From Caballeronia sp. SL2Y3 (GTDB lineage Bacteria; Pseudomonadota; Gammaproteobacteria; Burkholderiales; Burkholderiaceae): a DNA stretch of 64,000 nucleotides. How positions within the stretch are numbered: position 1 is the stretch's first letter; each line of letters begins with the position of its first letter. This document shows positions 1 through 11,001 of the stretch, piece after piece. A program made the translations under genes and the position numbers. Where the stretch lies: assembly GCF_022879575.1 (NCBI RefSeq), contig NZ_CP084260.1:2728001-2792000 (forward strand). The letters run 5' to 3'. A model generated the notes under the pieces. That model did no database searches. It was given only the letters and a program-made list of their open reading frames with translations, and was not told where the DNA came from.

Positions 1-803
<803 letters not shown>

Positions 804-865
804 CTACCTACTGCCACCCTGCGCGGCACTTACCCCGGAGGTCATGAAGACCGGCCGGCGCAAGG

Positions 866-1375
866 TCATCGCAGCGCCATCGCAACCCAGTACGCTTTCA
901 GCGCGACGATGTACGTGACGAGCAACGGCAGCCACAGCGCGCTCTTATACCAGAGCGCGACCGCGACGAACATAGCAATCGTCGCTCCCATCTTCACGCC
1001 TTCGCCGATCATCCAGCTCATGATCGTTTCGGCGCCGCTTTTCGCCTTCAGGCGCGCGGCGAACAGAGCCGCAGGCACCCAGGCGATCGCTCCTCCCAGG
1101 AAGGCTGACAGCGCAGCATCGCCCGGCGGCTTGTAGAACAGCCACCAGAGCAGCGTCGCACCCAGGGACAAAACCATTTGCGCCGCCACGACCCGATACG
1201 GCGTGACACGCGATGGACGACTCACTTGCGGGCCGAACAGCTTTTCTGCCTGATCCCGTGTGAGCGGAACGATATTGTTATCTTGCGCTTCGGCGTCCCA
1301 CGAGTCGTCAGTCGAATTGCGCGGCTGATTTCCGGTGGCGTGACTATCGCCGGTCGAGCGAGCACTGACTTGCAT
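866..1375 (-). CDS. atpI: ATP synthase subunit I (AtpI)
   Basis: Small accessory membrane protein of the atp operon, thought to help c-ring assembly and Mg2+ or Ca2+ handling. It has a hydrophilic N-terminus followed by four hydrophobic segments, the usual AtpI topology. An in-frame ATG five codons upstream (1390) is possible. I prefer 1375 because AAGGA sits just before it, although the spacing is short. It is the first gene of the atp operon and is followed by atpB. A well-spaced sigma70-type promoter lies about 140 bp upstream. Sequence conservation in this family is low, so the call rests on topology and position. Confidence 0.85.
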   Translation of the reverse strand: MQVSARSTGDSHATGNQPRNSTDDSWDAEAQDNNIVPLTRDQAEKLFGPQVSRPSRVTPYRVVAAQMVLSLGATLLWWLFYKPPGDAALSAFLGGAIAWVPAALFAARLKAKSGAETIMSWMIGEGVKMGATIAMFVAVALWYKSALWLPLLVTYIVALKAYWVAMALR

Positions 1376-1521
1376 GTTTCCTTTGCGCATGTGCGTCGCA
1401 TCCGCCTGACGTCCGCACGCGAAGTACTCGCGCTCGGCTTCAGGCCTTCAACCCAGTGTCCGGAGAATCACCTTGCGCTTTCGTGGCGCTTTCGAGGTGG
1501 CCTAGCTGATAAATCCGGGGG

Positions 1522-1550
1522 ATTGTAAGCGATTGTTGTCACGGATTCAA
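1522..1550 (-). promoter_or_regulatory. Predicted sigma70 promoter of the atp operon
   Basis: On the reverse strand TTGAAT (1550-1545) and TACAAT (1527-1522) are separated by exactly 17 bp. It faces atpI with a leader of about 140 nt. Motif match and position are seen directly; activity is inferred. Confidence 0.6.
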
Positions 1551-1665
1551 TAGTTTAGGTGCGTCAAAAGCCAAGCGGACGAACCTTAAAAAACGGTCTC
1601 AGAAGCGAGATTTTTCTTGCGATTGCAAGCAGATTTTCAGATTGAAACGGGTTGTGTCGGACGCG

Positions 1666-2802
1666 TCAAAGGAGCACCCAGCCGATAAGCATGGCCGCGA
1701 TCCAAAAGGGTATCGACACGACATGGAACGGCGCCCACATGCCCTTCTCGCCGGACAAGCGCACGGCGATGAGATTCGCGAGCGAGCCGATTGCCACGCC
1801 GAACCCGCCCACGCTCACGCCGAACGCGAGCGCGCGCCAGTCCTTCGAGAACTCGGCGAGCACGATGGCCGCCGGCACGTTGCTGATGCCCTGCGAGAGC
1901 ACCGCGCCGGCGGCGAACGCGCGCACCGGCGAGTGGATGCCGATGCGTGCGATGGCATCGTGAATCGTCGGCAACGCGGCCGCACTGCGAAGCACGATGA
2001 ACATCAGCACGAAGATGAGCAGCAGGAGGTAGTCGATCTTCAGCACGACCTCGCGTCGCCATAGAAGGAAGCCGACGGCCAGCGCCGCCAACGCCGGACC
2101 CGCGTGATGCGCATCCGCCAGCGCGACGAAAACGCCGAACGCGGCGATGCTGACGCCGCACAGCCTGCGGTCTACGCGATGCGCCTCGGCATCCCCGGAT
2201 AGGTCGAGGGGCGTCGCGCGGAATATCGCGAACGTCAGCGCGAACAACAACGCCATCAGCGCCGCGCACAACGGCAGCAGCTTCCACACGAACACACCAA
2301 AGGAAACGCCGCTTGTTTGCCAGAGGAACAAGTTCTGAGGATTGCCGAGCGGCGTCAGAATAGAGCCGGCGTTCACTGCCAGCGCAATCACGATCACGAG
2401 CTTCTTGAGCGGCAGCGGCGCCAGCTTGTTGAGCGACAGCGCGAGCGGGACCACGGCGAACAGCGCGACATCGTTCGTCAGCAGCGTGGACAGGCCGGCG
2501 GCCAGCGCCACAAGCAGCAGCGCGAGCCCGCGCTCACCGTGTATGTGATGCACCAGCCGATGCGCCGCCCACATTAGGAATCCTGACAATTCGATCGCTT
2601 TCGTGAGAATCAGCAGACCGGCGAGCGTGAGAACCGTTTGCCAGTCGACCAGACCCGGCAGCGCCGTCAACGGTTGTGGACGGACGATCTCGATCACAAC
2701 CAGCGCGAACACGAGTATCGCGAGCACTGGTTCCTTCGAAATCGCCTTCCAGATGCGCGTCGGAAAGTCGGGGCGCACGCCCTTGGCATCGAGCTCGGAC
2801 AA
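1666..2802 (-). CDS. ArsB/NhaD/CitMHS-type (ion transporter superfamily) permease
   Basis: Polytopic inner-membrane protein of 378 aa with about ten hydrophobic segments. It matches the SLC13/ArsB/NhaD superfamily: the segment LLTNDVALFAVVPL and the later NAGSILTPLGNPQNLFLW are the paired re-entrant motifs (the NPQN signature) of these anion or Na+/H+ transporters. The substrate cannot be read from sequence; arsenite, dicarboxylate, sulfate or sodium are all possible. It starts only 15 bp after parB, so it is probably the last gene of the mnmG-rsmG-parA-parB transcription unit. No ars genes are adjacent, so an arsenite role is not supported. Confidence 0.75.
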   Translation of the reverse strand: MSELDAKGVRPDFPTRIWKAISKEPVLAILVFALVVIEIVRPQPLTALPGLVDWQTVLTLAGLLILTKAIELSGFLMWAAHRLVHHIHGERGLALLLVALAAGLSTLLTNDVALFAVVPLALSLNKLAPLPLKKLVIVIALAVNAGSILTPLGNPQNLFLWQTSGVSFGVFVWKLLPLCAALMALLFALTFAIFRATPLDLSGDAEAHRVDRRLCGVSIAAFGVFVALADAHHAGPALAALAVGFLLWRREVVLKIDYLLLLIFVLMFIVLRSAAALPTIHDAIARIGIHSPVRAFAAGAVLSQGISNVPAAIVLAEFSKDWRALAFGVSVGGFGVAIGSLANLIAVRLSGEKGMWAPFHVVSIPFWIAAMLIGWVLL

Positions 2803-2817
2803 GATCGACCCTTGCCC

Positions 2818-3717
2818 TTACGCTGCGGGCGTTGTCGTTTCGATGCTGCCGCGCAGCTTCGTCAGAATCCCTTCGAGCGCGTCGAGATTGCCGAAGTCGA
2901 TCGTGACCTTGCCGCGCCCCCGGCCGCCGACCTTGATCTTCACGCTGGCGGCGAGCAGGTCGGACAATTCCTCTTCCAGACGACGCGTATCGCGTCCGCC
3001 GTCGCTTGGCGGGCGCGCCTTCGCGGGCGTCTGCTTGAGCGTCGCCGCGACGAGACGCTCCGTTTCCCGCACCGACAAGCGGCGGTTCACCACATGGTTG
3101 GCCAACTGGATCTGCGTGGCGGCGTCGACGGACAAGAGTGCGCGCGCGTGTCCCATGTCGAGATCGCCGGCGAGCAGCATCGTCTGAACGGGCGACGCCA
3201 GATTCAAAAGACGCAGCAGGTTCGACACCGCGCTGCGCGAACGCCCGACCGCTTCGGCCGCCTGTTCATGCGTGAAGCTGAATTCGTCGAGGAGCCGCTG
3301 GATGCCCTGCGCCTCCTCCAGCGGATTCAGGTCTTCGCGCTGAATGTTCTCGATCAGCGCCATGGCGGCGGCGGCCTGATCGGGGACGTTCTTTACGAGC
3401 ACCGGCACTTCGTCGAGACCGGCAAGACGCGCCGCACGGAAACGCCGCTCGCCCGCGATGATCTCGTAATGGTCGTCGCCCACGGAACGCACCAGAATCG
3501 GCTGCATCAGGCCCTGCGCGCGAATGCTCGACGCGAGTTCCTGCAACGCGCCCTCGTCCATGCGGGTACGCGGCTGATACTTGCCTGCTTGCAGCTTGTC
3601 GAGCGCCAGCACCGTCGGCGTGCCCTCGCCGCGCACGGCTTCCGTAATGTCGACGCTGCCGCCGAGTAATGCATCCAGACCGCGGCCCAAACCCTTTTTC
3701 TTCATCACAGCGTTCAT
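2818..3717 (-). CDS. parB: Chromosome partitioning protein ParB (CTPase clamp, parS-binding)
   Basis: Binds parS and spreads or slides on DNA around the origin to act with ParA in segregation. The 299-aa protein starts with a basic GLGRGLDALLG segment. It continues with the N-terminal domain whose box ERRFRAARLAG (GERRFRAA) is the CTP-binding and arginine-patch motif, then a helix-turn-helix (THEQAAEAVGRSRSAVSNLLRLL). A short C-terminal dimerisation region ends the protein. It overlaps parA by 4 bp (ATGA), indicating translational coupling. Two perfect parS sites are present at 5766-5781 and 7309-7324. Confidence 0.97.
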   Translation of the reverse strand: MNAVMKKKGLGRGLDALLGGSVDITEAVRGEGTPTVLALDKLQAGKYQPRTRMDEGALQELASSIRAQGLMQPILVRSVGDDHYEIIAGERRFRAARLAGLDEVPVLVKNVPDQAAAAMALIENIQREDLNPLEEAQGIQRLLDEFSFTHEQAAEAVGRSRSAVSNLLRLLNLASPVQTMLLAGDLDMGHARALLSVDAATQIQLANHVVNRRLSVRETERLVAATLKQTPAKARPPSDGGRDTRRLEEELSDLLAASVKIKVGGRGRGKVTIDFGNLDALEGILTKLRGSIETTTPAA

Positions 3718-4529
3718 TTCGGTTCCTCCGTCGGCGTTTCCTGCCGCATCGATTGGGGTTGCAGCGCGCGCAGGCGCTCGATCATTTCCGCGCCGAACTG
3801 GACGTACGCCTGCGCGCCGCGCGACGCCTTGTCGAACACGACGCCGGGCAGGCCGTAGCTGGGCGCCTCGGCAAGACGCACGTTGCGCGGGATAACGACA
3901 TCGAACACCTTGTCGCCGAAGTGTGCTTTAAGCTGATCCGATACCTGCTGCTGCAGCGTGATCCGCGGATCGAACATCACGCGCAACAGTCCGATAACCT
4001 TGAGGTCGCGGTTGAGATTGGCGTGGATCTGCTTGATGGTGTTGACGAGGTCTGAGAGTCCTTCGAGCGCGAAGTATTCGCACTGCATCGGGATGATGAC
4101 GCCGTGCGCCGCGCACAGCGCGTTCAGCGTCAAGAGCGACAGCGCCGGCGGGCAATCAATAAGCACGAAATCATAGTCTGACGCTATGTCCGCAATCGCT
4201 GCGCGAAGAATGCGCTCGCGGTTCTCCATGCCGACGAGTTCCACTTCTGCGCCCGCCAATTCGCGGTTAGCCGGCAGCACATCGTAGCCGACGGCTTCGG
4301 GACTGACGCGTGCCTCGCGCAACGTGACGCCATCCACCAGCACTTCGTAAACCGTGTTCTCGCAGGCAGCTTTATCCACCCCGCTGCCCATCGTCGCGTT
4401 GCCCTGCGGATCCAGGTCGATCAGCAGCACGCGCTGGCCCAGACCGGCCAGACTCGCTGCCAGGTTCACCGCTGTCGTCGTCTTTCCAACGCCGCCCTTC
4501 TGATTCGCGACGCAGAAGATTTTTGCCAT
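3714..4529 (-). CDS. parA: Chromosome partitioning ATPase ParA (Soj)
   Basis: Deviant-Walker ATPase that binds DNA non-specifically and moves ParB-parS complexes. The 271-aa protein opens MAKIFCVANQKGGVGKTTT with the deviant Walker A (KGGVGKTT, residues 11-18) and its signature lysine at 11. Walker A' (LLIDLDPQGNAT) and Walker B (DFVLIDCPPALSLLTLNA) follow. It lacks the N-terminal HTH of plasmid type Ia ParA, so it is a chromosomal Soj-type protein. It sits 61 bp after rsmG and overlaps parB by 4 bp. Together with mnmG and rsmG this is the classical origin-proximal gene group. Confidence 0.97.
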   Translation of the reverse strand: MAKIFCVANQKGGVGKTTTAVNLAASLAGLGQRVLLIDLDPQGNATMGSGVDKAACENTVYEVLVDGVTLREARVSPEAVGYDVLPANRELAGAEVELVGMENRERILRAAIADIASDYDFVLIDCPPALSLLTLNALCAAHGVIIPMQCEYFALEGLSDLVNTIKQIHANLNRDLKVIGLLRVMFDPRITLQQQVSDQLKAHFGDKVFDVVIPRNVRLAEAPSYGLPGVVFDKASRGAQAYVQFGAEMIERLRALQPQSMRQETPTEEPK

Positions 4530-4590
4530 CGTTTAATGTCCTCGTTTCTTCGCTGTCAGAAGATCAGCATGGCTACAGTACGGCACGGGC

Positions 4591-5241
4591 TCAGGCATCG
4601 AATCGAACCTCGACGAGATGGCGCTCGGCGTCGAGGAACGGCACCGCCAAGCGTTCGATACCCTTGACCGCCGCGCCCTGCGGAAGGCGCGCGATTTCAG
4701 CGTCGGGCTTCACCCCTTTCATGGCGAGGATGCAACCGTCCTCCGCGACCAGATGTCGGGCAAGTGTAGCGAAATCCGCGAGCTCTGCGAACGCGCGGGA
4801 CACGATCACATCGAATTTTCCCGGGACGTCGACGCCCGGCTTCAGTGTTTCGACACGGCCGGTCACGACCGACAAGTTTGGCAGGCCCAGCTGCGCTTTT
4901 GCTTGTGACTGGAATGCAGTTTTCTTATGAACGATATCGTTCAGCGTCACCTGCACATCGGGCAATGCGATGCCCAGCACGATGCCCGGCAGGCCGCCGC
5001 CCGAACCCACGTCCAACAACGTCGTTGCATGCAGGCCCGCCACGGCCGGCACAATCGCGAGCGAATCCAGAATGTGCTGAATGAGCATCTGCCGGGGCTC
5101 GCGGATGGCCGTCAGGTTGTAGACCCCATTCCATTTGCTCAACAGCGCGACGTAATCGAGCAGCGTGCGTTTTTGTTCTGCGGAGAGCGCGACGCCTAGC
5201 TCGACGGCACCCTGATCCAGTAACGAATCGAGATCCGTCAT
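4591..5241 (-). CDS. rsmG: 16S rRNA (guanine527-N7)-methyltransferase RsmG (GidB)
   Basis: SAM-dependent enzyme methylating N7 of G527 in 16S rRNA; its loss is known to give low-level streptomycin resistance. At 216 aa it has the usual family length. It shows [14 protein letters not shown] near residue 36, then the SAM-binding motif [15 protein letters not shown] near residue 73, and [15 protein letters not shown]. The start overlaps the mnmG stop by 4 bp (ATGA), so it is translationally coupled to mnmG. parA follows 61 bp downstream. Confidence 0.96.
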   Translation of the reverse strand: MTDLDSLLDQGAVELGVALSAEQKRTLLDYVALLSKWNGVYNLTAIREPRQMLIQHILDSLAIVPAVAGLHATTLLDVGSGGGLPGIVLGIALPDVQVTLNDIVHKKTAFQSQAKAQLGLPNLSVVTGRVETLKPGVDVPGKFDVIVSRAFAELADFATLARHLVAEDGCILAMKGVKPDAEIARLPQGAAVKGIERLAVPFLDAERHLVEVRFDA

Positions 5242-7199
5242 TGCACCGCCGACGTCGTGGGCGTCTGCTCGTCGCCGCTGCCGCCCTTGCCGCGACGGCC
5301 AAGCCCGCGCTTCAGATGAACCATGAGCAGCGAGATAGCGGCGGGCGTGATTCCCGAGATTCGTGACGCCTGCCCGATGGTTTCCGGACGATGCTGCATC
5401 AGCTTTTGCCGCGCCTCGAATGACAAGCCTCGGACGTCGTTGTAGTCGATCCCGTCCGGCAAGCGCGTATTCTCCTGTGCGCCGTTGCGCACGATCTCGT
5501 CCGCTTGCCGCTCGATATAGCCTTGATACTTCACGCCGATCTCGATCTGTTCCTTGATTTGCTCGAGGAGAACCGGATCATCTGCGAGCGGAGCATCCGG
5601 GCCAGACGTGCCGCCGCGCAGCGCGCAGACGCCGTCGTACGACACGCCCGGGCGACGCAGCAGATCTGCCAAGCTGTATTCGTGGTCAATCGGCTTGCCG
5701 AGCAACGCAGTCGCCTCTTCCGCCGGAAGCGTCTTAGGGTTGACCCACGTAGAGCGGAGACGTTCTGTTTCACGTGAAACAGCGTCGCGCTTCCGACTAA
5801 ATGCGTCCCACCGTGCATCGTCGATGACGCCGATGCTTCGGCCGATCTCGGTCAACCGCATGTCGGCATTGTCTTCGCGAAGCGACAACCGATACTCTGC
5901 CCGGCTCGTGAACATGCGATACGGCTCCGACACTCCACGGGTCACAAGGTCATCCACCAGGACGCCGAGATACGCTTCGTCGCGCCGTGGGCACCATGCG
6001 TCCTTCCCTTGCACCTGCAACCCAGCGTTAATGCCGGCCAACAGCCCTTGTGCAGCAGCCTCCTCGTAGCCGGTCGTACCGTTAATCTGCCCGGCGAAAA
6101 AGAGGCCGTTGATCGCCTTCGTCTCCAGCGACGCCTTCAGCGCGCGCGGATCAAAGTAGTCATATTCGATCGCGTAGCCCGGCCGAAGAATATGCGCGTG
6201 TTCCAGGCCACGCATTGACCGGACGAGCTCGAGCTGCACGTCGAACGGCAGGCTGGTGGAGATTCCGTTCGGATAAAACTCGTTGGTCGTCAGCCCTTCC
6301 GGCTCGAGGAAGATCTGATGCGCGTCTTTGGAAGCGAACCGGTGGATCTTGTCCTCGATCGACGGACAGTATCGCGGGCCGACGCCTTCGATCACGCCCG
6401 TGTACATCGGCGAGCGGTCCAACCCGGAGCGAATGATGTCGTGCGTACGGGAATTCGTGTGCGTCACCCAGCACGGCATCTGCCGCGGGTGCTGCTCGAC
6501 GCGTCCCAGGAACGAAAAGACCGGGATCGGATCGAGGTCGCCGGGCTGTTCGTCTAGGACGGAGAAGTCGATGGTTCGCCCGTCGATACGAGGCGGCGTC
6601 CCAGTTTTGAGCCGCCCTTGCGGCAGCTTCAGCTCCTTCAGACGCGCCGACAACGAGACCGCGGCCGGATCGCCCGCCCGCCCGCCGACATAGTTGTTCA
6701 GGCCGACGTGAATCTTGCCGTCCAGGAACGTACCGGCGGTCAGCACGACGGCCCGGGCGCGAAACCGCAGTCCGACTTGCGTAACGGCGCCGACGACGCG
6801 GTCGCCTTCGACCATCAAGTCATCGACCGCTTGCTGGAAGAGCCATAGATTCGGCTGATTTTCGAGCCGATGCCGGATGGCCTGCTTATAGAGCACGCGG
6901 TCCGCCTGTGCACGCGTGGCGCGGACGGCCGGGCCCTTCGACGAATTAAGGATGCGAAACTGGATGCCCGCCTCGTCTGTCGCCGCTGCCATCGCACCGC
7001 CGAGCGCGTCGACCTCTTTAACGAGGTGCCCCTTGCCGATGCCGCCGATCGACGGATTGCAGCTCATTTGCCCGAGCGTTTCGATGTTATGGGTCAAAAG
7101 CAGCGTTTCGCAGCCCATTCTCGCCGAAGCCAGCGCGGCCTCGGTGCCTGCATGACCGCCGCCAACGACGATCACGTCAAATTCTGTGGGATAAAGCAT
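5238..7199 (-). CDS. mnmG: tRNA uridine 5-carboxymethylaminomethyl modification enzyme MnmG (GidA)
   Basis: FAD-dependent subunit that works with MnmE to install the cmnm5 group at U34 of tRNAs. I place the start at the ATG at 7199, giving [20 protein letters not shown] with the FAD dinucleotide motif GGGHAG at residues 13-18; this gives 652 aa. The reading frame continues 42 codons further upstream into the parS site, but that extension has no family similarity. Other family motifs are [22 protein letters not shown] and the C-terminal [16 protein letters not shown] complete parS palindrome is embedded in the coding sequence at 5766-5781, where it encodes VSRET. A TATAAT hexamer lies at 7248-7253. 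Confidence 0.97.
   Translation of the reverse strand: MLYPTEFDVIVVGGGHAGTEAALASARMGCETLLLTHNIETLGQMSCNPSIGGIGKGHLVKEVDALGGAMAAATDEAGIQFRILNSSKGPAVRATRAQADRVLYKQAIRHRLENQPNLWLFQQAVDDLMVEGDRVVGAVTQVGLRFRARAVVLTAGTFLDGKIHVGLNNYVGGRAGDPAAVSLSARLKELKLPQGRLKTGTPPRIDGRTIDFSVLDEQPGDLDPIPVFSFLGRVEQHPRQMPCWVTHTNSRTHDIIRSGLDRSPMYTGVIEGVGPRYCPSIEDKIHRFASKDAHQIFLEPEGLTTNEFYPNGISTSLPFDVQLELVRSMRGLEHAHILRPGYAIEYDYFDPRALKASLETKAINGLFFAGQINGTTGYEEAAAQGLLAGINAGLQVQGKDAWCPRRDEAYLGVLVDDLVTRGVSEPYRMFTSRAEYRLSLREDNADMRLTEIGRSIGVIDDARWDAFSRKRDAVSRETERLRSTWVNPKTLPAEEATALLGKPIDHEYSLADLLRRPGVSYDGVCALRGGTSGPDAPLADDPVLLEQIKEQIEIGVKYQGYIERQADEIVRNGAQENTRLPDGIDYNDVRGLSFEARQKLMQHRPETIGQASRISGITPAAISLLMVHLKRGLGRRGKGGSGDEQTPTTSAVQ
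5766..5781. other. parS centromere site inside mnmG
   Basis: Perfect 16-bp palindrome TGTTTCACGTGAAACA, the consensus ParB-binding site of bacterial chromosomes. It lies within the mnmG coding region, about 2 kb upstream of parB. The chance of an exact 16-mer here is negligible, and parA and parB are immediately adjacent. Confidence 0.95.
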
Positions 7200-7247
7200 G
7201 GAGATTTCGTGTGCGGACGACACGAACCGAAGAAGGAATATCGCAAG

Positions 7248-7253
7248 ATTATA
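7248..7253 (-). promoter_or_regulatory. Consensus -10 hexamer upstream of mnmG
   Basis: Reverse-strand TATAAT about 49 bp before the mnmG start codon and downstream of the parS-terminator palindrome. No convincing -35 is present at 16-18 bp spacing, so the promoter call is tentative. Confidence 0.4.
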
Positions 7254-7296
7254 TAGGCATCGCGTGCTCGCGTTCTCGGCGTGAGATGCACGGGCG

Positions 7297-7328
7297 AAAA
7301 AAATGGCGTGTTTCACGTGAAACACGCC
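7297..7328 (-). terminator. Intrinsic terminator of liv cluster 1 built on parS
   Basis: A 24-bp perfect palindrome (7305-7328) contains parS at its centre (7309-7324). Read on the reverse strand it can form a 10-bp stem with an ACGT loop, followed by A and then seven T residues (7303-7297). It sits 24 bp after the stop codon of the livF-like gene, exactly where a terminator is expected. Confidence 0.65.
7309..7324. other. parS centromere site in the mnmG-liv intergenic region
   Basis: Second perfect copy of TGTTTCACGTGAAACA, extended to 24 bp of perfect symmetry. It is 1.5 kb from the copy inside mnmG and 3.6 kb from parB. Confidence 0.95.
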
Positions 7329-7352
7329 ACCTGAGCTGCGCCCGCTACAACC

Positions 7353-8099
7353 CTATGCCGCTTTCTTGGCTAGGCCGAGGTAAGTCTCTATCACCTGCGG
7401 ATTGTGCCGGAGACTGTCCGCCTGCCCTTCCAAGGCGAATTCGCCAGTCTCGAGCACATATCCATAGTCGGATATCTGCAGCGCAGCCCGGGCATTTTGT
7501 TCGATCAGTAAGGTCGCGACGCCCGTTTGTTTGAGGGCGCTGACGATATGGAGAATCTCCTTCACGATCAGAGGCGCAAGCCCGAGACTCGGCTCGTCCA
7601 GCATCAGAAGGCGCGGTTTCCCCATCAACGCCCGACCCACAGCGAGCATCTGCCGTTCACCGCCAGAAAGCGTTCCGGCTGCCTGCTTGCGCCGCTCCTT
7701 CAGCCGGGGAAACAGCTCGAAGACGTGGCCCAACTGATCCAGATAATCGCGCTCGCCAGCCCGCTTCCGCCGATATGCTCCGAGCACGAGATTGTCCTCG
7801 ACCGTCATCGTCGAAAACAGCTCACGTTTCTCCGGCACGAGACACATTCCGCGTGAAACGCGTCGCTCGATCGGCAGCGCCGACACGTCCCCGCCCATGT
7901 AGCGGATCACGCCCTTCGCATGCCCGGTCTGTGGCAACGCCCCCATGATGGCGTTGAGGAGCGTCGATTTCCCGGCGCCGTTCGGTCCGATGACCGACAC
8001 GATCTGCCCGGCGGCTACTTGCAGCTTCCCGTTGCGCAAGGCTTCGACCTTGCCATACCGCGCGGACAGGTCGCTGACTTCAAGAATGGTTTCAGCCAT
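7353..8099 (-). CDS. HAAT-family ABC transporter ATP-binding protein (LivF-like)
   Basis: Cytoplasmic ATPase of a branched-chain amino acid type importer, 248 aa from the ATG at 8099 ([20 protein letters not shown]). Walker A is GPNGAGKST, the ABC signature [16 protein letters not shown], Walker [14 protein letters not shown], and the H-loop lies in TLLIEQNA. The start codon overlaps the stop of the upstream permease-ATPase fusion by one base (TAATG), so the two are coupled. It is the last gene of cluster 1 and is followed by the parS-containing terminator. The frame extends upstream of 8099, but only into the neighbouring gene. Confidence 0.93.
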   Translation of the reverse strand: MAETILEVSDLSARYGKVEALRNGKLQVAAGQIVSVIGPNGAGKSTLLNAIMGALPQTGHAKGVIRYMGGDVSALPIERRVSRGMCLVPEKRELFSTMTVEDNLVLGAYRRKRAGERDYLDQLGHVFELFPRLKERRKQAAGTLSGGERQMLAVGRALMGKPRLLMLDEPSLGLAPLIVKEILHIVSALKQTGVATLLIEQNARAALQISDYGYVLETGEFALEGQADSLRHNPQVIETYLGLAKKAA

Positions 8100-9883
8100 T
8101 ACTCCACCCCGCCCAGATAGGCTTCGAGCACAGCCGGGTTCTCCTGCACGTCCTTCGGCAGTCCCTCGGCGATTTTGGTCCCGAACTCCATGACGACGAG
8201 CCGGTCGGTTAGGTTCATCACGAAGTCCATGTCGTGTTCCACCAGCAAGATGCTCATGCCTTCCGCCCGCAATTTTCGAAGCAAGTCCGCCAGCTGCTGT
8301 TTCTCCTGATAACGCAGCCCTGCTGCCGGTTCGTCGAGCAGCAGCAGCGTCGGATCGCAGCACAGCGCACGCGCAATTTCAAGAATCCGCTGTTGGCCGA
8401 GCGCGAGACTGCCCGCCTCGGCGTAAAGGTGCTTCTCCAGCCCGACGCGCGCAATCTGCTTCGCCGCCTCGGACATCAGGCGCGCCTCCTCGGCCGCATT
8501 GAGTCGGACGACGCTGCGCCAGACGCCGGTGCTGCCGCGCAGATGCGCCCCTATTGCCACGTTCTCCAACACGGTCATCCCGGGCAGCATCTTGACGTGC
8601 TGGAACGTCCGTCCGATGCCCCGCTTCACGATTTCCCGAGACGTCAGCTTGTCGATGCGCTCGCCGTGAAACGTGATCGCTCCACTTGTTGCTTGCAGCA
8701 CGCCGGTGACGAGATTGAACGTGGTCGACTTTCCGGCCCCGTTCGGCCCGATCAAACCGACGATCTCGCCGGCTTTCACGTCGAAACTCACGTCATTGAC
8801 GGCGACGAGCCCGCCGAATTGCTTCCGCGCCGTATCGACGATCAGCAGCGGCTCGCCCGCCGCGGGTTTGCTGCGCTGCGGCAAAGGCTCGCCGTGCTCC
8901 GGCACGTGCGCGCGCGGCCCACGCGGAAAGACCCGCGCCACGAACGGCCACACGCCCTGCCGCGCGTATTGCAGCAACAGAACCATCACGACTCCGAACA
9001 CGATGATCTCGAAATTGCCGTTCGCGCCGATGAGCTTCGGCAGCAGCGTCTGGAGATAGTCCTGCAGCACGGTGAGGATAGTCGCCCCCAGAATCGCACC
9101 CCAAACATGCGAAACCCCGCCCACGACCGCCATGAACAGGAATTCGATGCCGTGGTTGAGGCCGAACGGCGTCGGATTCACCGCGCGCTGCAAGTGCGCA
9201 TAGAGAAAGCCCGAGATAGCCGCGAGCACCGCCGCATAAATGAAGATAACGACGCGCATCCAGGCCGTATTGACGCCCATCGCTTCCGCCATGATGCCGC
9301 CGCCGCGCAGCGCCCGAATCGCGCGGCCGGGGCGACTATTAAGCAAATTCTGAACAGACACGACCGCGAGCAGCACCACGACCCAGATCAGGTAGTAGAT
9401 GCTGCGCCCCGATTCGAGTTGCCAGCCGAACAGGTTCAGCACCGGAATGCCGTTGATGCCGTCGTACTTGCCGAGCAGTTCCATATTCCCGAAGAGATAG
9501 AACAGCGAGAGCCCCCACGCAATCGTGCCGAGCGGCAAGAAATGCCCGGAGAGCCGCATGGTGATCAGCCCGAGCAACAGCGCGATGAACGCGGTGAGCA
9601 CGACGCCCGCGATCAGCGCGAGCCACGGCGAGACGCCATAGCGCGTCGTCAGAAACGCGGTCGCGTAGGCGCCGACGCCTACGAACGCCGCCTGTCCGAA
9701 GCTCGTCATGCCGCCGACGCCAGTCAGGAGAACCAGCCCAATCGCGACGATCGAATACAGGCCGATGTAGTTCAGAAGCGTGATCCAGTACTCCGGCACG
9801 GCAACCGGCCCCGGCAGCACCGGAAGCGCGAACACGACGAGCAGAAACAGCCAGAAGAAGCGATATCGATGGAGAAAGGTCAT
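8099..9883 (-). CDS. Fused HAAT permease (LivM) and ATPase (LivG) protein
   Basis: A single 594-aa chain. Residues 1 to about 330 form a polytopic LivM-like permease with the [19 protein letters not shown] segment. From about residue 345 there is a complete LivG-like ATPase: [16 protein letters not shown] (Walker A), [15 protein letters not shown] (signature), [11 protein letters not shown] (Walker B), [11 protein letters not shown] (H-loop). The linker [20 protein letters not shown] is hydrophilic. Such fusions occur in Burkholderiales HAAT systems. The gene starts 3 bp after livH and overlaps the LivF-like gene by one base. Confidence 0.93.
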   Translation of the reverse strand: MTFLHRYRFFWLFLLVVFALPVLPGPVAVPEYWITLLNYIGLYSIVAIGLVLLTGVGGMTSFGQAAFVGVGAYATAFLTTRYGVSPWLALIAGVVLTAFIALLLGLITMRLSGHFLPLGTIAWGLSLFYLFGNMELLGKYDGINGIPVLNLFGWQLESGRSIYYLIWVVVLLAVVSVQNLLNSRPGRAIRALRGGGIMAEAMGVNTAWMRVVIFIYAAVLAAISGFLYAHLQRAVNPTPFGLNHGIEFLFMAVVGGVSHVWGAILGATILTVLQDYLQTLLPKLIGANGNFEIIVFGVVMVLLLQYARQGVWPFVARVFPRGPRAHVPEHGEPLPQRSKPAAGEPLLIVDTARKQFGGLVAVNDVSFDVKAGEIVGLIGPNGAGKSTTFNLVTGVLQATSGAITFHGERIDKLTSREIVKRGIGRTFQHVKMLPGMTVLENVAIGAHLRGSTGVWRSVVRLNAAEEARLMSEAAKQIARVGLEKHLYAEAGSLALGQQRILEIARALCCDPTLLLLDEPAAGLRYQEKQQLADLLRKLRAEGMSILLVEHDMDFVMNLTDRLVVMEFGTKIAEGLPKDVQENPAVLEAYLGGVE

Positions 9884-9886
9884 GGC

Positions 9887-10942
9887 TTACTCCTCGTCTT
9901 CGTCGGAATGCGGGCTGGCAAGGCTTCGCCATAACAGCACCGGAATGATGAGCGTGAAGACGATGACCTCCTTGTACGCGCTCGCCCAGAACGACGAATA
10001 CGACTCCAGCAGCCCGACGAGCAACGAGCCGGCCGCCGCCAGCGGATAGCTGACGAGACCGCCGACGATTGCGCCGACGAAACCCTTGAGGCCGATCAGA
10101 AAGCCCGAGTCGTAATAGATGGTCGTGATCGGCGCGACCAGCACGCCGCACAGCGCGCCGAGGCCCGCCGCGAGCGTGAACGCGAGACGCCCGGCTTGCG
10201 TCGTGCCGATGCCGACGAGCCGCGCCCCCAGCCGGTTCACCGACGTGGCGCGCAACGCCTTGCCCGAAATCGAGCGGTCGAAGTAGAAGTACAACCCGAC
10301 GATCAGCACGAGCGCCGTGCCGACGACCCACAGACTCTGCCCCGATATCGATACGCTGCCGACGTTGAAGCTTGCGTCGGAAAACGCCGTCGTGCGCGAG
10401 CCTTCCGCGCCGAACATGACGAGCCCGAGCCCGACCATCGCGAAGTGCACGGCGACTGCCACGATCAACAGCAACAGCGTGCTCGCCTCCGCGATCGGTT
10501 CATACGCCAGCCGGTAGACGAACGGGCCCATCGGCACGACGATGAGCAGCGTCAGCGCGATCTGCGCAATCATGGGCAGGGTTTGTGCGAACACCGCCTG
10601 CGTCAACGCCCACACCGCGATCGGAAACAGCAGATACTTGCCCGCGAGCACGGCCAGGAGCCGCCCTATCCGATGATGCCGCCCCGGATGCCGCACGATC
10701 CCCGCTACTTCGGCGATAAAACAGCCCACGCCCATCGCGATGAGCAGGAAGCACGTCGCGGGCAGCTTCTGCGTTTGCAGCGCGGCCAGCGTGAGCGCGC
10801 CATAGGCGACGAACTCGCCCTGCGGAATGAAGATGACGCGCGTCACGGAAAACACCAGCACCAGCGCGAGCGCAAGTAACGCGTAGATGGCGCCCGTCGT
10901 GATGCCGTCTTGCGCGAGAATCGCCGCAATCGATAAGTCCAT
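9887..10942 (-). CDS. HAAT-family inner-membrane permease (LivH-like)
   Basis: Polytopic membrane protein, 351 aa, with LivH hallmarks: [39 protein letters not shown] at the N-terminus and the late segment [17 protein letters not shown]. It is about 60 residues longer than the typical LivH. The extra length falls near residues 75-130, where [20 protein letters not shown] makes a basic loop plus an added hydrophobic stretch. The C-terminus is very acidic (SDEDEE). It lies between the binding-protein gene and the LivM-LivG fusion. Confidence 0.92.
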   Translation of the reverse strand: MDLSIAAILAQDGITTGAIYALLALALVLVFSVTRVIFIPQGEFVAYGALTLAALQTQKLPATCFLLIAMGVGCFIAEVAGIVRHPGRHHRIGRLLAVLAGKYLLFPIAVWALTQAVFAQTLPMIAQIALTLLIVVPMGPFVYRLAYEPIAEASTLLLLIVAVAVHFAMVGLGLVMFGAEGSRTTAFSDASFNVGSVSISGQSLWVVGTALVLIVGLYFYFDRSISGKALRATSVNRLGARLVGIGTTQAGRLAFTLAAGLGALCGVLVAPITTIYYDSGFLIGLKGFVGAIVGGLVSYPLAAAGSLLVGLLESYSSFWASAYKEVIVFTLIIPVLLWRSLASPHSDEDEE

Positions 10943-11001
10943 ACTTCCTCTTAGAGCTTCTTCGAAACGTGAGGGCCGTCATCGGCCGATGAACATGGGA
11001 A

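Noticed and set aside
7848..7863. Third parS-like sequence (CATTCCGCGTGAAACG) inside the livF-like gene
   Set aside because: Only 11 of 16 positions match, and the symmetric half is degraded.
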